Part shown: piece after piece, positions 1 through 8,645 of the stretch
Position numbering within the stretch: position 1 is the first letter of the stretch
How the letters are laid out: each line of letters begins with the position of its first letter
From: Methanobacteriota archaeon
GTDB taxonomy: Archaea > Thermoplasmatota > Poseidoniia > Poseidoniales > Poseidoniaceae
Length of the DNA stretch: 46,527 nucleotides
Assembly: GCA_002722135.1 (NCBI GenBank)
Contig: PBKJ01000025.1
Coordinates: forward strand, 1-46,527
Direction: 5' to 3'
The notes under the pieces: generated by a model
What the model was told of the DNA's origin: nothing
The model's database searches: none
The model's input: only the letters and a program-made list of their open reading frames with translations
Made by a program: the position numbers and the translations under genes

Positions 1-62
1 CAGGACTCAAACCGCTTGGTCGCGAGAACCCTTGGTCTCACGGTGTGGGTCTGCGACGAGCG

Positions 63-533
63 TCACGGTGATGGCCCCATTCGACGTTCAATCTCCGCTT
101 CAAGGTCCGCAAAGGCTTGCTCGATGCGTTCGGCGAGCTTGGCGTCCAGCCTCGTCTGCAGCGCTTTCAGCAACACGGGTGGGAGCTTGAGGTCAAGGCT
201 GGCCTTGCCGGAGACGCGTGTTGAGGCTGCGCCATCGGCTTCCACCATGTAGTCGCTGATCATGGATCCGATGGGCAGGCCCTCGCTCCGCGTCACCTCA
301 ACGCGCATGATGGCCTGCGGCTCATACGCAACGATGCGTTCGTGCACGATCCGGCCTGGGAGCAATTCACACCCGCGCTCCGCCCCAAGACCTGTGCTCG
401 GCCCGTCGCCTTCGGGCCAGGACCGGTGGATGCTCGTGCTCCACTCGGCCACGTCGCTGAAGCCGTCGAGCACCGCCCACACTTGTTCCACCGTGTAAGG
501 CACGGTTCGTGAGGCCTCGACGTTGAAGGTCAC
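63..533 (-). CDS. SRPBCC/polyketide cyclase-like protein
   Basis: 156 aa ORF; N-terminal 'EASRTVPYTVEQVWAVLDGFSDVAEWSTSI' is typical of the SRPBCC fold; GTG start. Confidence 0.7.
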   Translation of the reverse strand: MTFNVEASRTVPYTVEQVWAVLDGFSDVAEWSTSIHRSWPEGDGPSTGLGAERGCELLPGRIVHERIVAYEPQAIMRVEVTRSEGLPIGSMISDYMVEADGAASTRVSGKASLDLKLPPVLLKALQTRLDAKLAERIEQAFADLEAEIERRMGPSP

Positions 534-607
534 AGCGTGGCGTCGAGACGCTTCGCCATCAAGATGCGGGTCGGAACGACCGGGGGCTCAGGCTGGATGG
601 CCGAGGC

Positions 608-1618
608 TCACATCGCGGACTTGGTCGTCTCGATGATGACGGCCCCGATCTTGTACGGGTCGCCGTTGGACGCCGGGCGGCGGTCCTCGAGGCGACCGAC
701 CCAACCGTCGGTCGGGACGGAGGCGGGAACGCGAATCGAGGCGCCACGGTCGGAAACGCCGTAGGAGAACTGGTCGATGGCCTGGGTCTCGTGGAGGCCG
801 GTCAGACGCTCTTCGTTGTGGGCGCCGTACACGGACATGTGACGCTCGATGTTGCGGCCGAAGGCCTCGCAGATGTTGTCGAACATCTCCTTGCCACCGA
901 CGTCGCGCATGGCACCGTTCGAGAAGTTGGCGTGCATGCCCGAGCCGTTCCAGTCACCCTTGATGGGCTTGGGGTGGTACTCGATGTAGTAGCCGTAGCT
1001 CTCGGTCAAGCGATCGAGGAGGTAGCGGGCCACCCAGAGTTCATCGCCTGCGCGCTTGGCGCCCTTGGCAAAGATCTGGAATTCCCACTGCCCGCAGGCG
1101 ACTTCTTGGTTGATGCCCTCGAAGTTGATGCCCGCCTCGAGGCACATGTCAGCGTGCTCCTCGACCATGGCGCGTCCATGGGTGTTCTTGCCGCCCACGG
1201 AACAGTAGTAGAGGCCCTGGGGGCCTGGGTAACCGCCGACAGGGAAGCCGAGCGGCTGCTGAGTGGCCACGTCCATGATGAAGTACTCCTGCTCGAAACC
1301 GAACCAAAAGTCGTCGTCATCATCGTCGATGGTGGCACGGCCGTTGCTTGGGTGGGGCGTGCCGTCGGGGTTCATGACCTCGCACATCACGAGGTAACCG
1401 TTGATGCGCGCCGGGTCGGGGAAGATCGCCACAGGCTTGAGCAAGCAGTCCGAGGCACCACCTTCGGCCTGACGCGTCGAGGAGCCGTCAAACATCCACA
1501 TCGGACACTCTTCGAGGGTCCCCGTGAAATTGCTGCGCACCATCGTCTTGCTTCGCATGTTCTGGGTGGGTTCGTAGCCGTCCAACCAGATGTACTCCAA
1601 CTTCGCTTTGTCGTCCAT
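608..1618 (-). CDS. glnII: Glutamine synthetase, type II (eukaryotic/GlnII-like)
   Basis: Motifs 'WMFDGSSTRQAEGGASDCLLKPVA', 'WFGFEQEYFI', 'FPVGGYPGPQGLYYCSVGGKNTHGR', 'GINFEGINQEVACGQWEFQIF', 'GDWNGSGMHANFS'; start placed at MDDKAKLEYIWLDGYEPTQNMRSKT (1618). Confidence 0.92.
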   Translation of the reverse strand: MDDKAKLEYIWLDGYEPTQNMRSKTMVRSNFTGTLEECPMWMFDGSSTRQAEGGASDCLLKPVAIFPDPARINGYLVMCEVMNPDGTPHPSNGRATIDDDDDDFWFGFEQEYFIMDVATQQPLGFPVGGYPGPQGLYYCSVGGKNTHGRAMVEEHADMCLEAGINFEGINQEVACGQWEFQIFAKGAKRAGDELWVARYLLDRLTESYGYYIEYHPKPIKGDWNGSGMHANFSNGAMRDVGGKEMFDNICEAFGRNIERHMSVYGAHNEERLTGLHETQAIDQFSYGVSDRGASIRVPASVPTDGWVGRLEDRRPASNGDPYKIGAVIIETTKSAM

Positions 1619-1800
1619 AAGAATCGGCCATGTCCCTGACGAGCCGGTATATGAACAATTTCCGGCGCAATATATGCTCATAAATCTCGTCTTTTTGAAT
1701 TAATTCTATTCTAATGAACACCCCCGCCCGGAAAATTTCCACAAACGCGGAGCGTTTTCACTCCCGCACGGGTCGTGTTTGCGCGGTCGAACACCGCATC
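1619..1800. promoter_or_regulatory. AT-rich promoter region upstream of glutamine synthetase, containing palindrome GAATTAATTC (1697-1706)
   Basis: Locally AT-rich stretch in a GC-rich window; 10-bp perfect palindrome; lies upstream of the minus-strand GS gene. Confidence 0.5.
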
Positions 1801-3601
1801 ATGCGTTGTTCGCGGCGTCCTCGGACTGGGGCGTGAGGAACGCCGAGGACCCGTCGCGGTCGATGACCGGCAGCGTGAGGGTTGATCCGTCCATCAACAC
1901 TTGAACGGGGCACGCGAGACCGCATGCGGGGGCGAGGTAATCCTCGCCGGTTTCGGTCATGACCACGCGGAGGCCGTGTCCTGCGGGCAAAATCACGTCC
2001 ATGCCTTGGAATTCCATGTACATCGTCACAACGCTGCCCGGCGCGACCGTCTGAGGCTCATATCCACCGGCATGGTACCGCACGTCCATGGTGGCGTGAC
2101 CGAGTCGGAGGCCGGTCTCAGCGTCTTGGAGTTCAGCGAAAATCTGCCCGCCGTCGTACGTCGGGCTGACTTGGAGGTGAAGGGTCGGCAGGCCGGCGAT
2201 GTGGAGGTCTTCGTCGCTGAACGAGGGGCATTCAACGGTGACGGATTGCAGGCCTCCGCCAGCCACCGAAGCTCCGCCCACCCAACTGCCGTCGGCTGAG
2301 CAGGTGGCGAGGTCGATCGGTGTGGATTCAGCGTCGCGCGGAGGCCAGGTGGATTCGACGCGCCACTGCCCGTCGTTGCGCTGGATTTGGGCATGCAGAT
2401 CCGGCTTCTCCCCCTCACCCTTCAGGTAGTAATCGAACCATTCCAGCAAATCCTCCGCCCAATCCCAACGCGTCATTTCAGCAATTGCTTCGCCGCCGTA
2501 GCCCGAATCCTGCGCGTTGTGTTTGCTCCACTGGTCCGGGTAATTGTGTTCCCACTGCCCGAGCATGCCTCGAACGTCGTAGCCGGCGTCTTCGTAGGCA
2601 TGGTACCACACGGTCCCTGACGGCCCGCCGAACACCTGGTGAGGATCGACGTTCCAATCCTGCATCCCTTGAACCCAATACACGCTCCCGTTCCAGTTCT
2701 GGAAGGCTTTGTCGATGTGGCTGCGCTCGTCGTAGTAGTTCTCCATGTACGGATCCATTTCGCCGCCAACATAGGTCACGGGTCCCGCGAAGAGGCCCTC
2801 GACAATGTCCGGACAGATGTTGTCGAGGTCATCACCGTTGTAGTCGACGGTGCTGGAGAAGTAGTTCATGTGCATGACTTGGGAACGCGCCTCGGCACTC
2901 CCGTTCTTGTACAACAGCGGATGGAGGGCGGTCGTGCCGGAAATCGGCACGATGGTCTTGAGGTACTCGCTGCCCATGGCGGCCGCTTCCCATTGCGTGG
3001 CGCCTTCGTAGGACTTTCCGTACAGGCCGACGTGGCCGTTGGACCACTCCTGCTGGCCAAGCCACTCCACGGCCGCGTGGATGCCAAGGCCCTCGCCGGC
3101 CCCTCGGTAGTCGAAACATCCGCTGCTTTCCTCGGTGCCGAACACGGCGACTTGCGCCAAGGCATAGCCGTGGGGCACGTAATTGTCGAAGATGAATTCG
3201 CCACGCCCAGGGCTGACGACATTGGTGGCCGAGGATTCCGAGCCTTGCGGCCCGTAGGAATAGTAGGGCGAAATCACGGCGATTACCGGCACCTGCTCAC
3301 CGGCCTCAACGTTGGACGGCAGCCAGTAGGAGAGGTGCACTTCGGAGGTCGGCGGTCCGGTTTCCCAAATGTCAGAGGTGTCCACCTCGATCAGCGCTTC
3401 CTGCACCGGGAGTGCGGTGTACGGTCCGTCCTCCAGCACCCGGCTGTAGGAGCCGGTCCAGTTCCATTCGACGAGGTGGCGATCCTCCAGCCGAAGCCGG
3501 TCGTCGACGACGCTCGGGTTGTCGCCTGCGGGGTCGCTCAAACAGCCCGATAGCGGCACGCAAAGCATGAGCAGTGCCAACACCATGGCATGCCCCCGCA
3601 T
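1799..3601 (-). CDS. Secreted lipoprotein, CocE/NonD S15-family hydrolase (X-Pro dipeptidyl-peptidase-like)
   Basis: Lipobox 'LCVPLSGCLSD'; 'GRGEFIFDNYVPHGYALAQVAVFGTEESSGCFDYRG', 'VGLYGKSYEGATQWEAAAMG', C-terminal jelly-roll-like region. Confidence 0.8.
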   Translation of the reverse strand: MRGHAMVLALLMLCVPLSGCLSDPAGDNPSVVDDRLRLEDRHLVEWNWTGSYSRVLEDGPYTALPVQEALIEVDTSDIWETGPPTSEVHLSYWLPSNVEAGEQVPVIAVISPYYSYGPQGSESSATNVVSPGRGEFIFDNYVPHGYALAQVAVFGTEESSGCFDYRGAGEGLGIHAAVEWLGQQEWSNGHVGLYGKSYEGATQWEAAAMGSEYLKTIVPISGTTALHPLLYKNGSAEARSQVMHMNYFSSTVDYNGDDLDNICPDIVEGLFAGPVTYVGGEMDPYMENYYDERSHIDKAFQNWNGSVYWVQGMQDWNVDPHQVFGGPSGTVWYHAYEDAGYDVRGMLGQWEHNYPDQWSKHNAQDSGYGGEAIAEMTRWDWAEDLLEWFDYYLKGEGEKPDLHAQIQRNDGQWRVESTWPPRDAESTPIDLATCSADGSWVGGASVAGGGLQSVTVECPSFSDEDLHIAGLPTLHLQVSPTYDGGQIFAELQDAETGLRLGHATMDVRYHAGGYEPQTVAPGSVVTMYMEFQGMDVILPAGHGLRVVMTETGEDYLAPACGLACPVQVLMDGSTLTLPVIDRDGSSAFLTPQSEDAANNA

Positions 3602-3709
3602 GGTGTGGCCTCCACGTCGCCCTTCATCACGCTGACGCCCTCACCTATCCGGCGCCAAGAGCATGCGCAAGACGGGAAACGTCAAGCCACACCCGCTCGA
3701 CCCTGTGGC

Positions 3710-4297
3710 ATGGGCGCTGGTCCTGCCGAGGTCGGGAAGAAGTGGTTCATGCGCCAGTATTGGCGCTTGCAGCAGTCGCAGAGCCTCATTTCGATGGGGT
3801 TCTGGTGCGTCACCCTGACCCTGCTCATTTGGCCGTACGTGTCGTGGCGTTTTGACGCCAACACCGCGTGGTTGGGCATCCCCGCGACCTACATCGGACT
3901 GGCCTCCATTGCGCTGATGGTGTTGGTGACGGTGCTGCTCATCGGCTACATCTACGATCAATTCCTCTCCTTGTGGAAGGAGCACCAAAACGTCATCATC
4001 GAACGAAACCCGTTTGCCACCTATCTTCTGACCCCCCGTGACGCGATCATCATCGGTCAATTGTCGGAGATGATGAGGACCATGCACCCCGATGACGAGC
4101 GCATCCAAGTGCAAGCGGAGTGGATGGAACGGTGGCTGGCCTCCATGCCGGAATTGGAGGTGTTTGAGCGGATGGTGACCGAACTTGACGACCGCCTCGG
4201 CATGCCCGTGCCCGAATTCACCTTCCTCCCAGACGGGGCAGTGGAAGCAGCCCGTCAATCTGCAGCGTCACGAAGCAACGGCGAAGAAGGTGCCTGA
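3710..4297 (+). CDS. Membrane protein of unknown function (two predicted TM segments)
   Basis: 'SLISMGFWCVTLTLLIWPYVSWRF' and 'YIGLASIALMVLVTVLLIGYIYDQF'; start trimmed to avoid overlap with the divergent lipoprotein gene. Confidence 0.6.
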   Translation: MGAGPAEVGKKWFMRQYWRLQQSQSLISMGFWCVTLTLLIWPYVSWRFDANTAWLGIPATYIGLASIALMVLVTVLLIGYIYDQFLSLWKEHQNVIIERNPFATYLLTPRDAIIIGQLSEMMRTMHPDDERIQVQAEWMERWLASMPELEVFERMVTELDDRLGMPVPEFTFLPDGAVEAARQSAASRSNGEEGA

Positions 4298-4298
4298 G

Positions 4299-4847
4299 AT
4301 GATGTGGCCGAGCGATTGGGTTCGCCCCTCGGCGGAACTTGTCGCTCGTTTGTCCCGTTTGGACATGCTGCTCCTCGACGTTGACGGTGTCCTCACCGAC
4401 GGGACGGTGTTGCGCGGGGCGGACGGCACGGAAGCGCGCCGCTTCTCGGTCATTGACGGGCACGGACTTGGCATGCTTCGTGACGACGGAATGATTGTCG
4501 GCGTCGTCAGCCGCGAAGACTCAGCCATCACCCGTGCGCGCATGGAAAAGCTGCGCATGCCCGAAATTCACGTGGGAGCCAACGACAAGGCCGTGGTCGT
4601 GGCCGACATCCGCGTCAGGCACGGATTGGGCGAAGGGACCATCGCCTTCGTCGGCGACGATCTCCCAGACCTTGCCGCCTTCCAAGAAGCGGACCTGTGC
4701 ATCGCTCCAGCCAACGCTCATCCTGCCGTCAAGGCGGCCGCGGACCTGGTGCTGTGCCGTCGCGGCGGCCAAGAAGCCGTGCGGGAATTGGCCGAAATCA
4801 TCCGTGCAGCCAAGGGACGAGGGCCCATGGCCGGCCTCTTGTCCTGA
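4299..4847 (+). CDS. HAD-family KdsC-like phosphatase
   Basis: 'MLLLDVDGVLTDGTV', 'VSREDSAITRARMEKL', 'VGDDLPDLAAFQEADLCIAPANAHPAVKAAADLVLCRRGGQEAVREL'. Confidence 0.82.
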   Translation: MMWPSDWVRPSAELVARLSRLDMLLLDVDGVLTDGTVLRGADGTEARRFSVIDGHGLGMLRDDGMIVGVVSREDSAITRARMEKLRMPEIHVGANDKAVVVADIRVRHGLGEGTIAFVGDDLPDLAAFQEADLCIAPANAHPAVKAAADLVLCRRGGQEAVRELAEIIRAAKGRGPMAGLLS

Positions 4848-5534
4848 TTACGCCGGGGAGAGGTTGCGCTCGGCCACGACCTGTTCAAGGCGGAACCAGT
4901 CGTCTTCGGTGTCGATTTCCCAGGCCTGCCACGGCTGCATGACGTAGGCGCCCGTTCGCCCACCGAGGCGGCAGGCCTCTGCATCCCACACCTCACGAGA
5001 GGCGATGTAGAAGGCGCCGTTTTCAGCAACACGATCCGGTATGTCTTGCCGGCGGGGGCGGTGTTGGGGGTCGTAATTCAGCGGCGTGGCCGTTCCGTCC
5101 TGTCCGAGGGACCATTGGAACACGTGACTCTCAACCACAGAGAGCAGGCTGTCAAGATGCCCCGCTTCCATCTGGTGCAGGGCCGCGTCGAGGTCGGCGG
5201 GCCGGGTCAACGGAGACGTGGCCTGCATGAGCACCACGGTTGTGGCCTGTTGCCCGATTGGATGCTGCTGTAGCACGTCGAGAACCACCGGCTCGGTCGC
5301 TGCTTCGTCGGTCGCCAACGCATCGGGGCGGCGGTGCGGGAGCGCACCGTGAGCTTCGGCGACGGCGAGAATGTCGTCGTCGTCGCTGGACAGCACGACG
5401 TGCTCGATGCCATCGGCCGCAATCGCAGCACGGATGGTCCAAGCGATGAGGGGGTGGCCCGCAAAAGCGCGGATGTTCTTTCGCGGGATGCCCTTGGAAC
5501 CGCCGCGTGCACAAATGATGGCCACGACGGACAC
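4848..5534 (-). CDS. neuA: Acylneuraminate cytidylyltransferase (CMP-nonulosonate synthetase)
   Basis: 'VVAIICARGGSKGIPRKNIRAFAGHPLIAWTIRAA', 'VLMQATSPLTRPADLDAALHQM'; GTG start. Confidence 0.88.
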   Translation of the reverse strand: MSVVAIICARGGSKGIPRKNIRAFAGHPLIAWTIRAAIAADGIEHVVLSSDDDDILAVAEAHGALPHRRPDALATDEAATEPVVLDVLQQHPIGQQATTVVLMQATSPLTRPADLDAALHQMEAGHLDSLLSVVESHVFQWSLGQDGTATPLNYDPQHRPRRQDIPDRVAENGAFYIASREVWDAEACRLGGRTGAYVMQPWQAWEIDTEDDWFRLEQVVAERNLSPA

Positions 5535-5543
5535 GGAGAACCC

Positions 5544-6419
5544 TCACTGGACGCGGCGGAGTTTCGCCCGCATGGGCACTTCTTCTTCGTAGACCCGCTT
5601 GATGCCGTCACCGAGGGCCACTTCGAAGGCGCGAACGTCGCGCACCAACTTCTGGAGGCCGGGGACTTCGAGGCTGGCCGCGTGGTCGCTGCCGCGCATG
5701 GCACGGTCAAGGGTGAAGTGGCGCTCGAGCACTTTGGCGCCCATCGCCACGGCCGCGACGTCCATGGCGATGCCTTGATGGTGCCCTGAGAAGCCGAGAA
5801 TGAAGTCGGGATAGCGCTCCTGCAGGGTGGCCATGTAGGCGAGGTTGAGCTGCTCGAACTTCGCAGGATAGGTGGACGTGCAGTGGAACATCACCTTTGG
5901 TTGCGACGAGGTGCGAAGCCACTCGGCGCAGACGTGGATCTCCTCCTCGGTGCTCATACCGGTGGACATCATCATCGGCACGTCAGCCGCGAGCATGGCG
6001 CGAACCGTTTCTTCGTCGGTGATGCTGGCGCTGGCGATCTTGAACATCGGAATGCCGGCTTCAGCCATCTGCGCGGCGCTCACCGGATCCCACGCGGAGA
6101 CGAAGTAAGCCACGCCACGGTCTTCGGCGTGAGCCTTCAATTCCATGTGCTGCTCGACCGAAAGTTCGAGGGCATCACGGTGGGCACCGTAGGTGTCTGC
6201 GAAGGCGTTGGGTGAATCGTAGGGTCGGTCGTACTGATCCGGCGTCAGGAGGGTCCGCGTGTGGCGCTTCTGGCTCTTGATGGCGTTCACGCCTGCGTCT
6301 GCGGCGGTATCGATCAACTGCTTTGCAATCTCCATGTCGCCCTGATGGTTTTGACCAATCTCTGCGATGATGTAGGTCTGCCCTGCGGCGACGGCTTCGG
6401 CGATGTCGCTGATGGCCAT
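5544..6419 (-). CDS. neuB: N-acetylneuraminate synthase family protein, lacking C-terminal SAF domain
   Basis: 'IIAEIGQNHQGDMEIAKQLIDTAADAGVNAIKSQKR', 'FKIASASITDEETV', 'MMSTGMSTEEEI', 'HCTSTYPAKFEQLNL', 'GFSGHHQG', 'KVLERHFTLDRAMRGSDHAASLEV'. Confidence 0.88.
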   Translation of the reverse strand: MAISDIAEAVAAGQTYIIAEIGQNHQGDMEIAKQLIDTAADAGVNAIKSQKRHTRTLLTPDQYDRPYDSPNAFADTYGAHRDALELSVEQHMELKAHAEDRGVAYFVSAWDPVSAAQMAEAGIPMFKIASASITDEETVRAMLAADVPMMMSTGMSTEEEIHVCAEWLRTSSQPKVMFHCTSTYPAKFEQLNLAYMATLQERYPDFILGFSGHHQGIAMDVAAVAMGAKVLERHFTLDRAMRGSDHAASLEVPGLQKLVRDVRAFEVALGDGIKRVYEEEVPMRAKLRRVQ

Positions 6420-6468
6420 GCACCACGGCACCGGACCCGAGGTTATCAGCCTGTGGACCGGAGGTCAC

Positions 6469-7650
6469 TCACTCAGCGTCGGTCCATGCGTGAGGTGCTC
6501 GCCCTTCCGCCAACCACCGCGCCAAGGCAGCCACGCGGGCCCCATTTTTGCCGTCGGCACGGTAACCGAGGCGAGCAAAAGCCCGTTCGCAGGCGGCTTC
6601 CTCTGGACGAAGTTCGCCGTCCAGGATGGCGTCGAGGTCGTTTTCGGTGAACACCGCCCCCTCAAGCAGGCTCAGGAGCGCCGTCACCTCGTCAGAGGGT
6701 GCGCCTCCATCCGAGGGTTGGATGGTGTTGATGAACGGTGTCCGGAAGGCGAGCGCGGGAATCACGACCGAGGTCGCGGGTGAAATCACGACGGTCGCAT
6801 GGCGCACCAGCGGGAGGTAGAGGTCCTGATCCATGGTGGTCACGACGCCCCCCGGCATGGCGAGAGCCGTGCCTTGGCTGACCTCGACCGGGTGTGGCTT
6901 GTGAACGAACACCACGTCATCACGCCCGCCGTGTTGGTTCATCGCGTGCTGAAAGAGCGCGTCAGCCGGACCTTTGACGGGGCCCCGGTGCGAGCCGAGC
7001 ATCAACACGATTTTTCGGTTTGGATCTAGGCCTAAGGCCGCGTGGACGTCGACGTTGCTGGCCGCCTCCAAACCGTCCAGCGAGGGCGAGCCCGTGATGA
7101 TTTGACGTTCAGCCGGAGCGCCGACGCCGACGTTGATGTCCCGGCATACCTCCGACCACACCGCATTGGCGTCGCATCCCATCATGCTGCCTCGGTACCC
7201 AAGCCAAGGCCACGTCAGCGTCGGTGAGCCGTGATCGATGGACAACACGGGAATCGATTCACGCCGCGCCCAAGGCACGACCTGGTGCTTGGTCCACCCT
7301 TGGTTTGGCGTCACGACGATGATGACGTCTGGGCGCCACGGCAAGCGCCCTCGGCTTGGCGGGAATGGCGTGGTCCACGCCGCGTTGCTCGGGTCCAACT
7401 CGTCACCTGATGGCCCTTCCCAGCGCCAGGCGCTGGCGCTGTAGCGGTTTCTCGCCCAACCGAGGCGCGCCCACAGAAAGCCGTTGATCATCCGGCCAAG
7501 TTTCGTTCGCGCCTCGTAGGCATAGGGGCCGGGCATCGAGGCGCCGATGACCAGCAGGGCGTCGTCGCCGGCTTCGTTCAGGGCGTCGAGCACGGTGGTG
7601 ACGTGTTGGCGGTTGGTTGGGGCTTCCCCGGCGACCACGAGTACGCGCAT
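6469..7650 (-). CDS. GT-B-like glycosyltransferase / surface polysaccharide biosynthesis protein
   Basis: Start at 'MRVLVVAGEAPTNRQHVTTVLDALNEAGDD'; 'KIVLMLGSHRGPVKGPADALFQ', 'VVFVHKPHP', 'VVISPATSVVIPALAFRTPFIN'. Confidence 0.5.
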   Translation of the reverse strand: MRVLVVAGEAPTNRQHVTTVLDALNEAGDDALLVIGASMPGPYAYEARTKLGRMINGFLWARLGWARNRYSASAWRWEGPSGDELDPSNAAWTTPFPPSRGRLPWRPDVIIVVTPNQGWTKHQVVPWARRESIPVLSIDHGSPTLTWPWLGYRGSMMGCDANAVWSEVCRDINVGVGAPAERQIITGSPSLDGLEAASNVDVHAALGLDPNRKIVLMLGSHRGPVKGPADALFQHAMNQHGGRDDVVFVHKPHPVEVSQGTALAMPGGVVTTMDQDLYLPLVRHATVVISPATSVVIPALAFRTPFINTIQPSDGGAPSDEVTALLSLLEGAVFTENDLDAILDGELRPEEAACERAFARLGYRADGKNGARVAALARWLAEGRAPHAWTDAE

Positions 7651-7730
7651 CGTCTCCCCAACGTCACGAGACGCTTTCTGCTTATAGCGACCCAAGCCTT
7701 GATGAACGCGTTGAGGGGGTCTTCGGTTGC

Positions 7731-8585
7731 ATGTCAGGCATGTTCGAAGGCCTACGGGAAGCCTACCGTCGCGATGGTTTCGTCGTGGTTCGTGGTCTGC
7801 TCGAGGTCGAGGAGGCCATGGCGTTGCGTCAGCGGCTCGTTGAACACTCTGGGGTGACGGACGCTGATTTCGACGATGTGGAGGACGGCGTTCCTCGGAA
7901 GTGGACCTCGCCTGCCGGCGTGGCTCAGGTGCCGGCCTTCCAGCATTTGCTCGTCGATGAGCGCCTCGTTGGCCTCGCGCGTGAGGTGCTCGGACCCGAG
8001 GCCGTGTATTTGCATCACAACGATTTGCATGCAGGCTACTCCTCGCCGGGATGGCATCGCGACAACGTCCACCGCACCTTCGGTCAAGGTGAAGACTGGG
8101 ACGAGTCGACCACGCCGTACCGATGTGCACGCATCGCGTTGTACCTCCAAACCCACGCTGAATCTGGGTTCAAATTCGGGTTGATCCCCGGCTCGCATCG
8201 TCGCGAGTCTCGCCTGGTTCGCTGGGAGCGCCGAGCACCTCGGTTCTCGACCGTTCGTCGGATGGTGATGGGGCAAGGGCTGGCCTTCGCCCGTGCCCGT
8301 TGGATCGCCACAGAGCCCGGTGATGTGGTCATCTTTGACCACCGTGTGCTGCATTGTGGAGGACGAACGCGGGGTCCAAAGTATTCCATCTACCTGGGTG
8401 CAGGGATTCAGAACGATCATTTCAACCGCCATTGGTCCTACTACCGAGACCTCCGATCAGACCTGCACTATCCGAGCGTGCCCGAGGCCTTGCGCGAACG
8501 CCTGCAGTCGGAAGGGTTGTGGCCTGAAGCTGAGGTTCCTGTCCTCGAGCACGTCGACCACGCCTTCCTTCCGAAGGCGGCATGA
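7731..8585 (+). CDS. Phytanoyl-CoA dioxygenase (PhyH)-like Fe(II)/2-oxoglutarate oxygenase
   Basis: 'YRRDGFVVVRGLLEVEEAMALRQRL', 'GWHRDNVHR' (HxD), 'FGLIPGSHR', 'FDHRVLHCGGRTRG' (distal H). Confidence 0.75.
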   Translation: MSGMFEGLREAYRRDGFVVVRGLLEVEEAMALRQRLVEHSGVTDADFDDVEDGVPRKWTSPAGVAQVPAFQHLLVDERLVGLAREVLGPEAVYLHHNDLHAGYSSPGWHRDNVHRTFGQGEDWDESTTPYRCARIALYLQTHAESGFKFGLIPGSHRRESRLVRWERRAPRFSTVRRMVMGQGLAFARARWIATEPGDVVIFDHRVLHCGGRTRGPKYSIYLGAGIQNDHFNRHWSYYRDLRSDLHYPSVPEALRERLQSEGLWPEAEVPVLEHVDHAFLPKAA

Positions 8586-8645
8586 TGGTGGATTTCTGAC
8601 GTCGAGCCCCACCACGCTCAAAGGGGTCGAAGCGAAGGCAAGGGC

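Noticed and set aside
791-1639. 282-aa plus-strand ORF opposite glutamine synthetase
   Set aside because: Antisense shadow of a strongly supported gene in GC-rich DNA; low-complexity V/A/H-rich translation with no motifs.
2639-3553. 304-aa plus-strand ORF opposite the S15 hydrolase
   Set aside because: Antisense shadow ORF; no recognisable domain.
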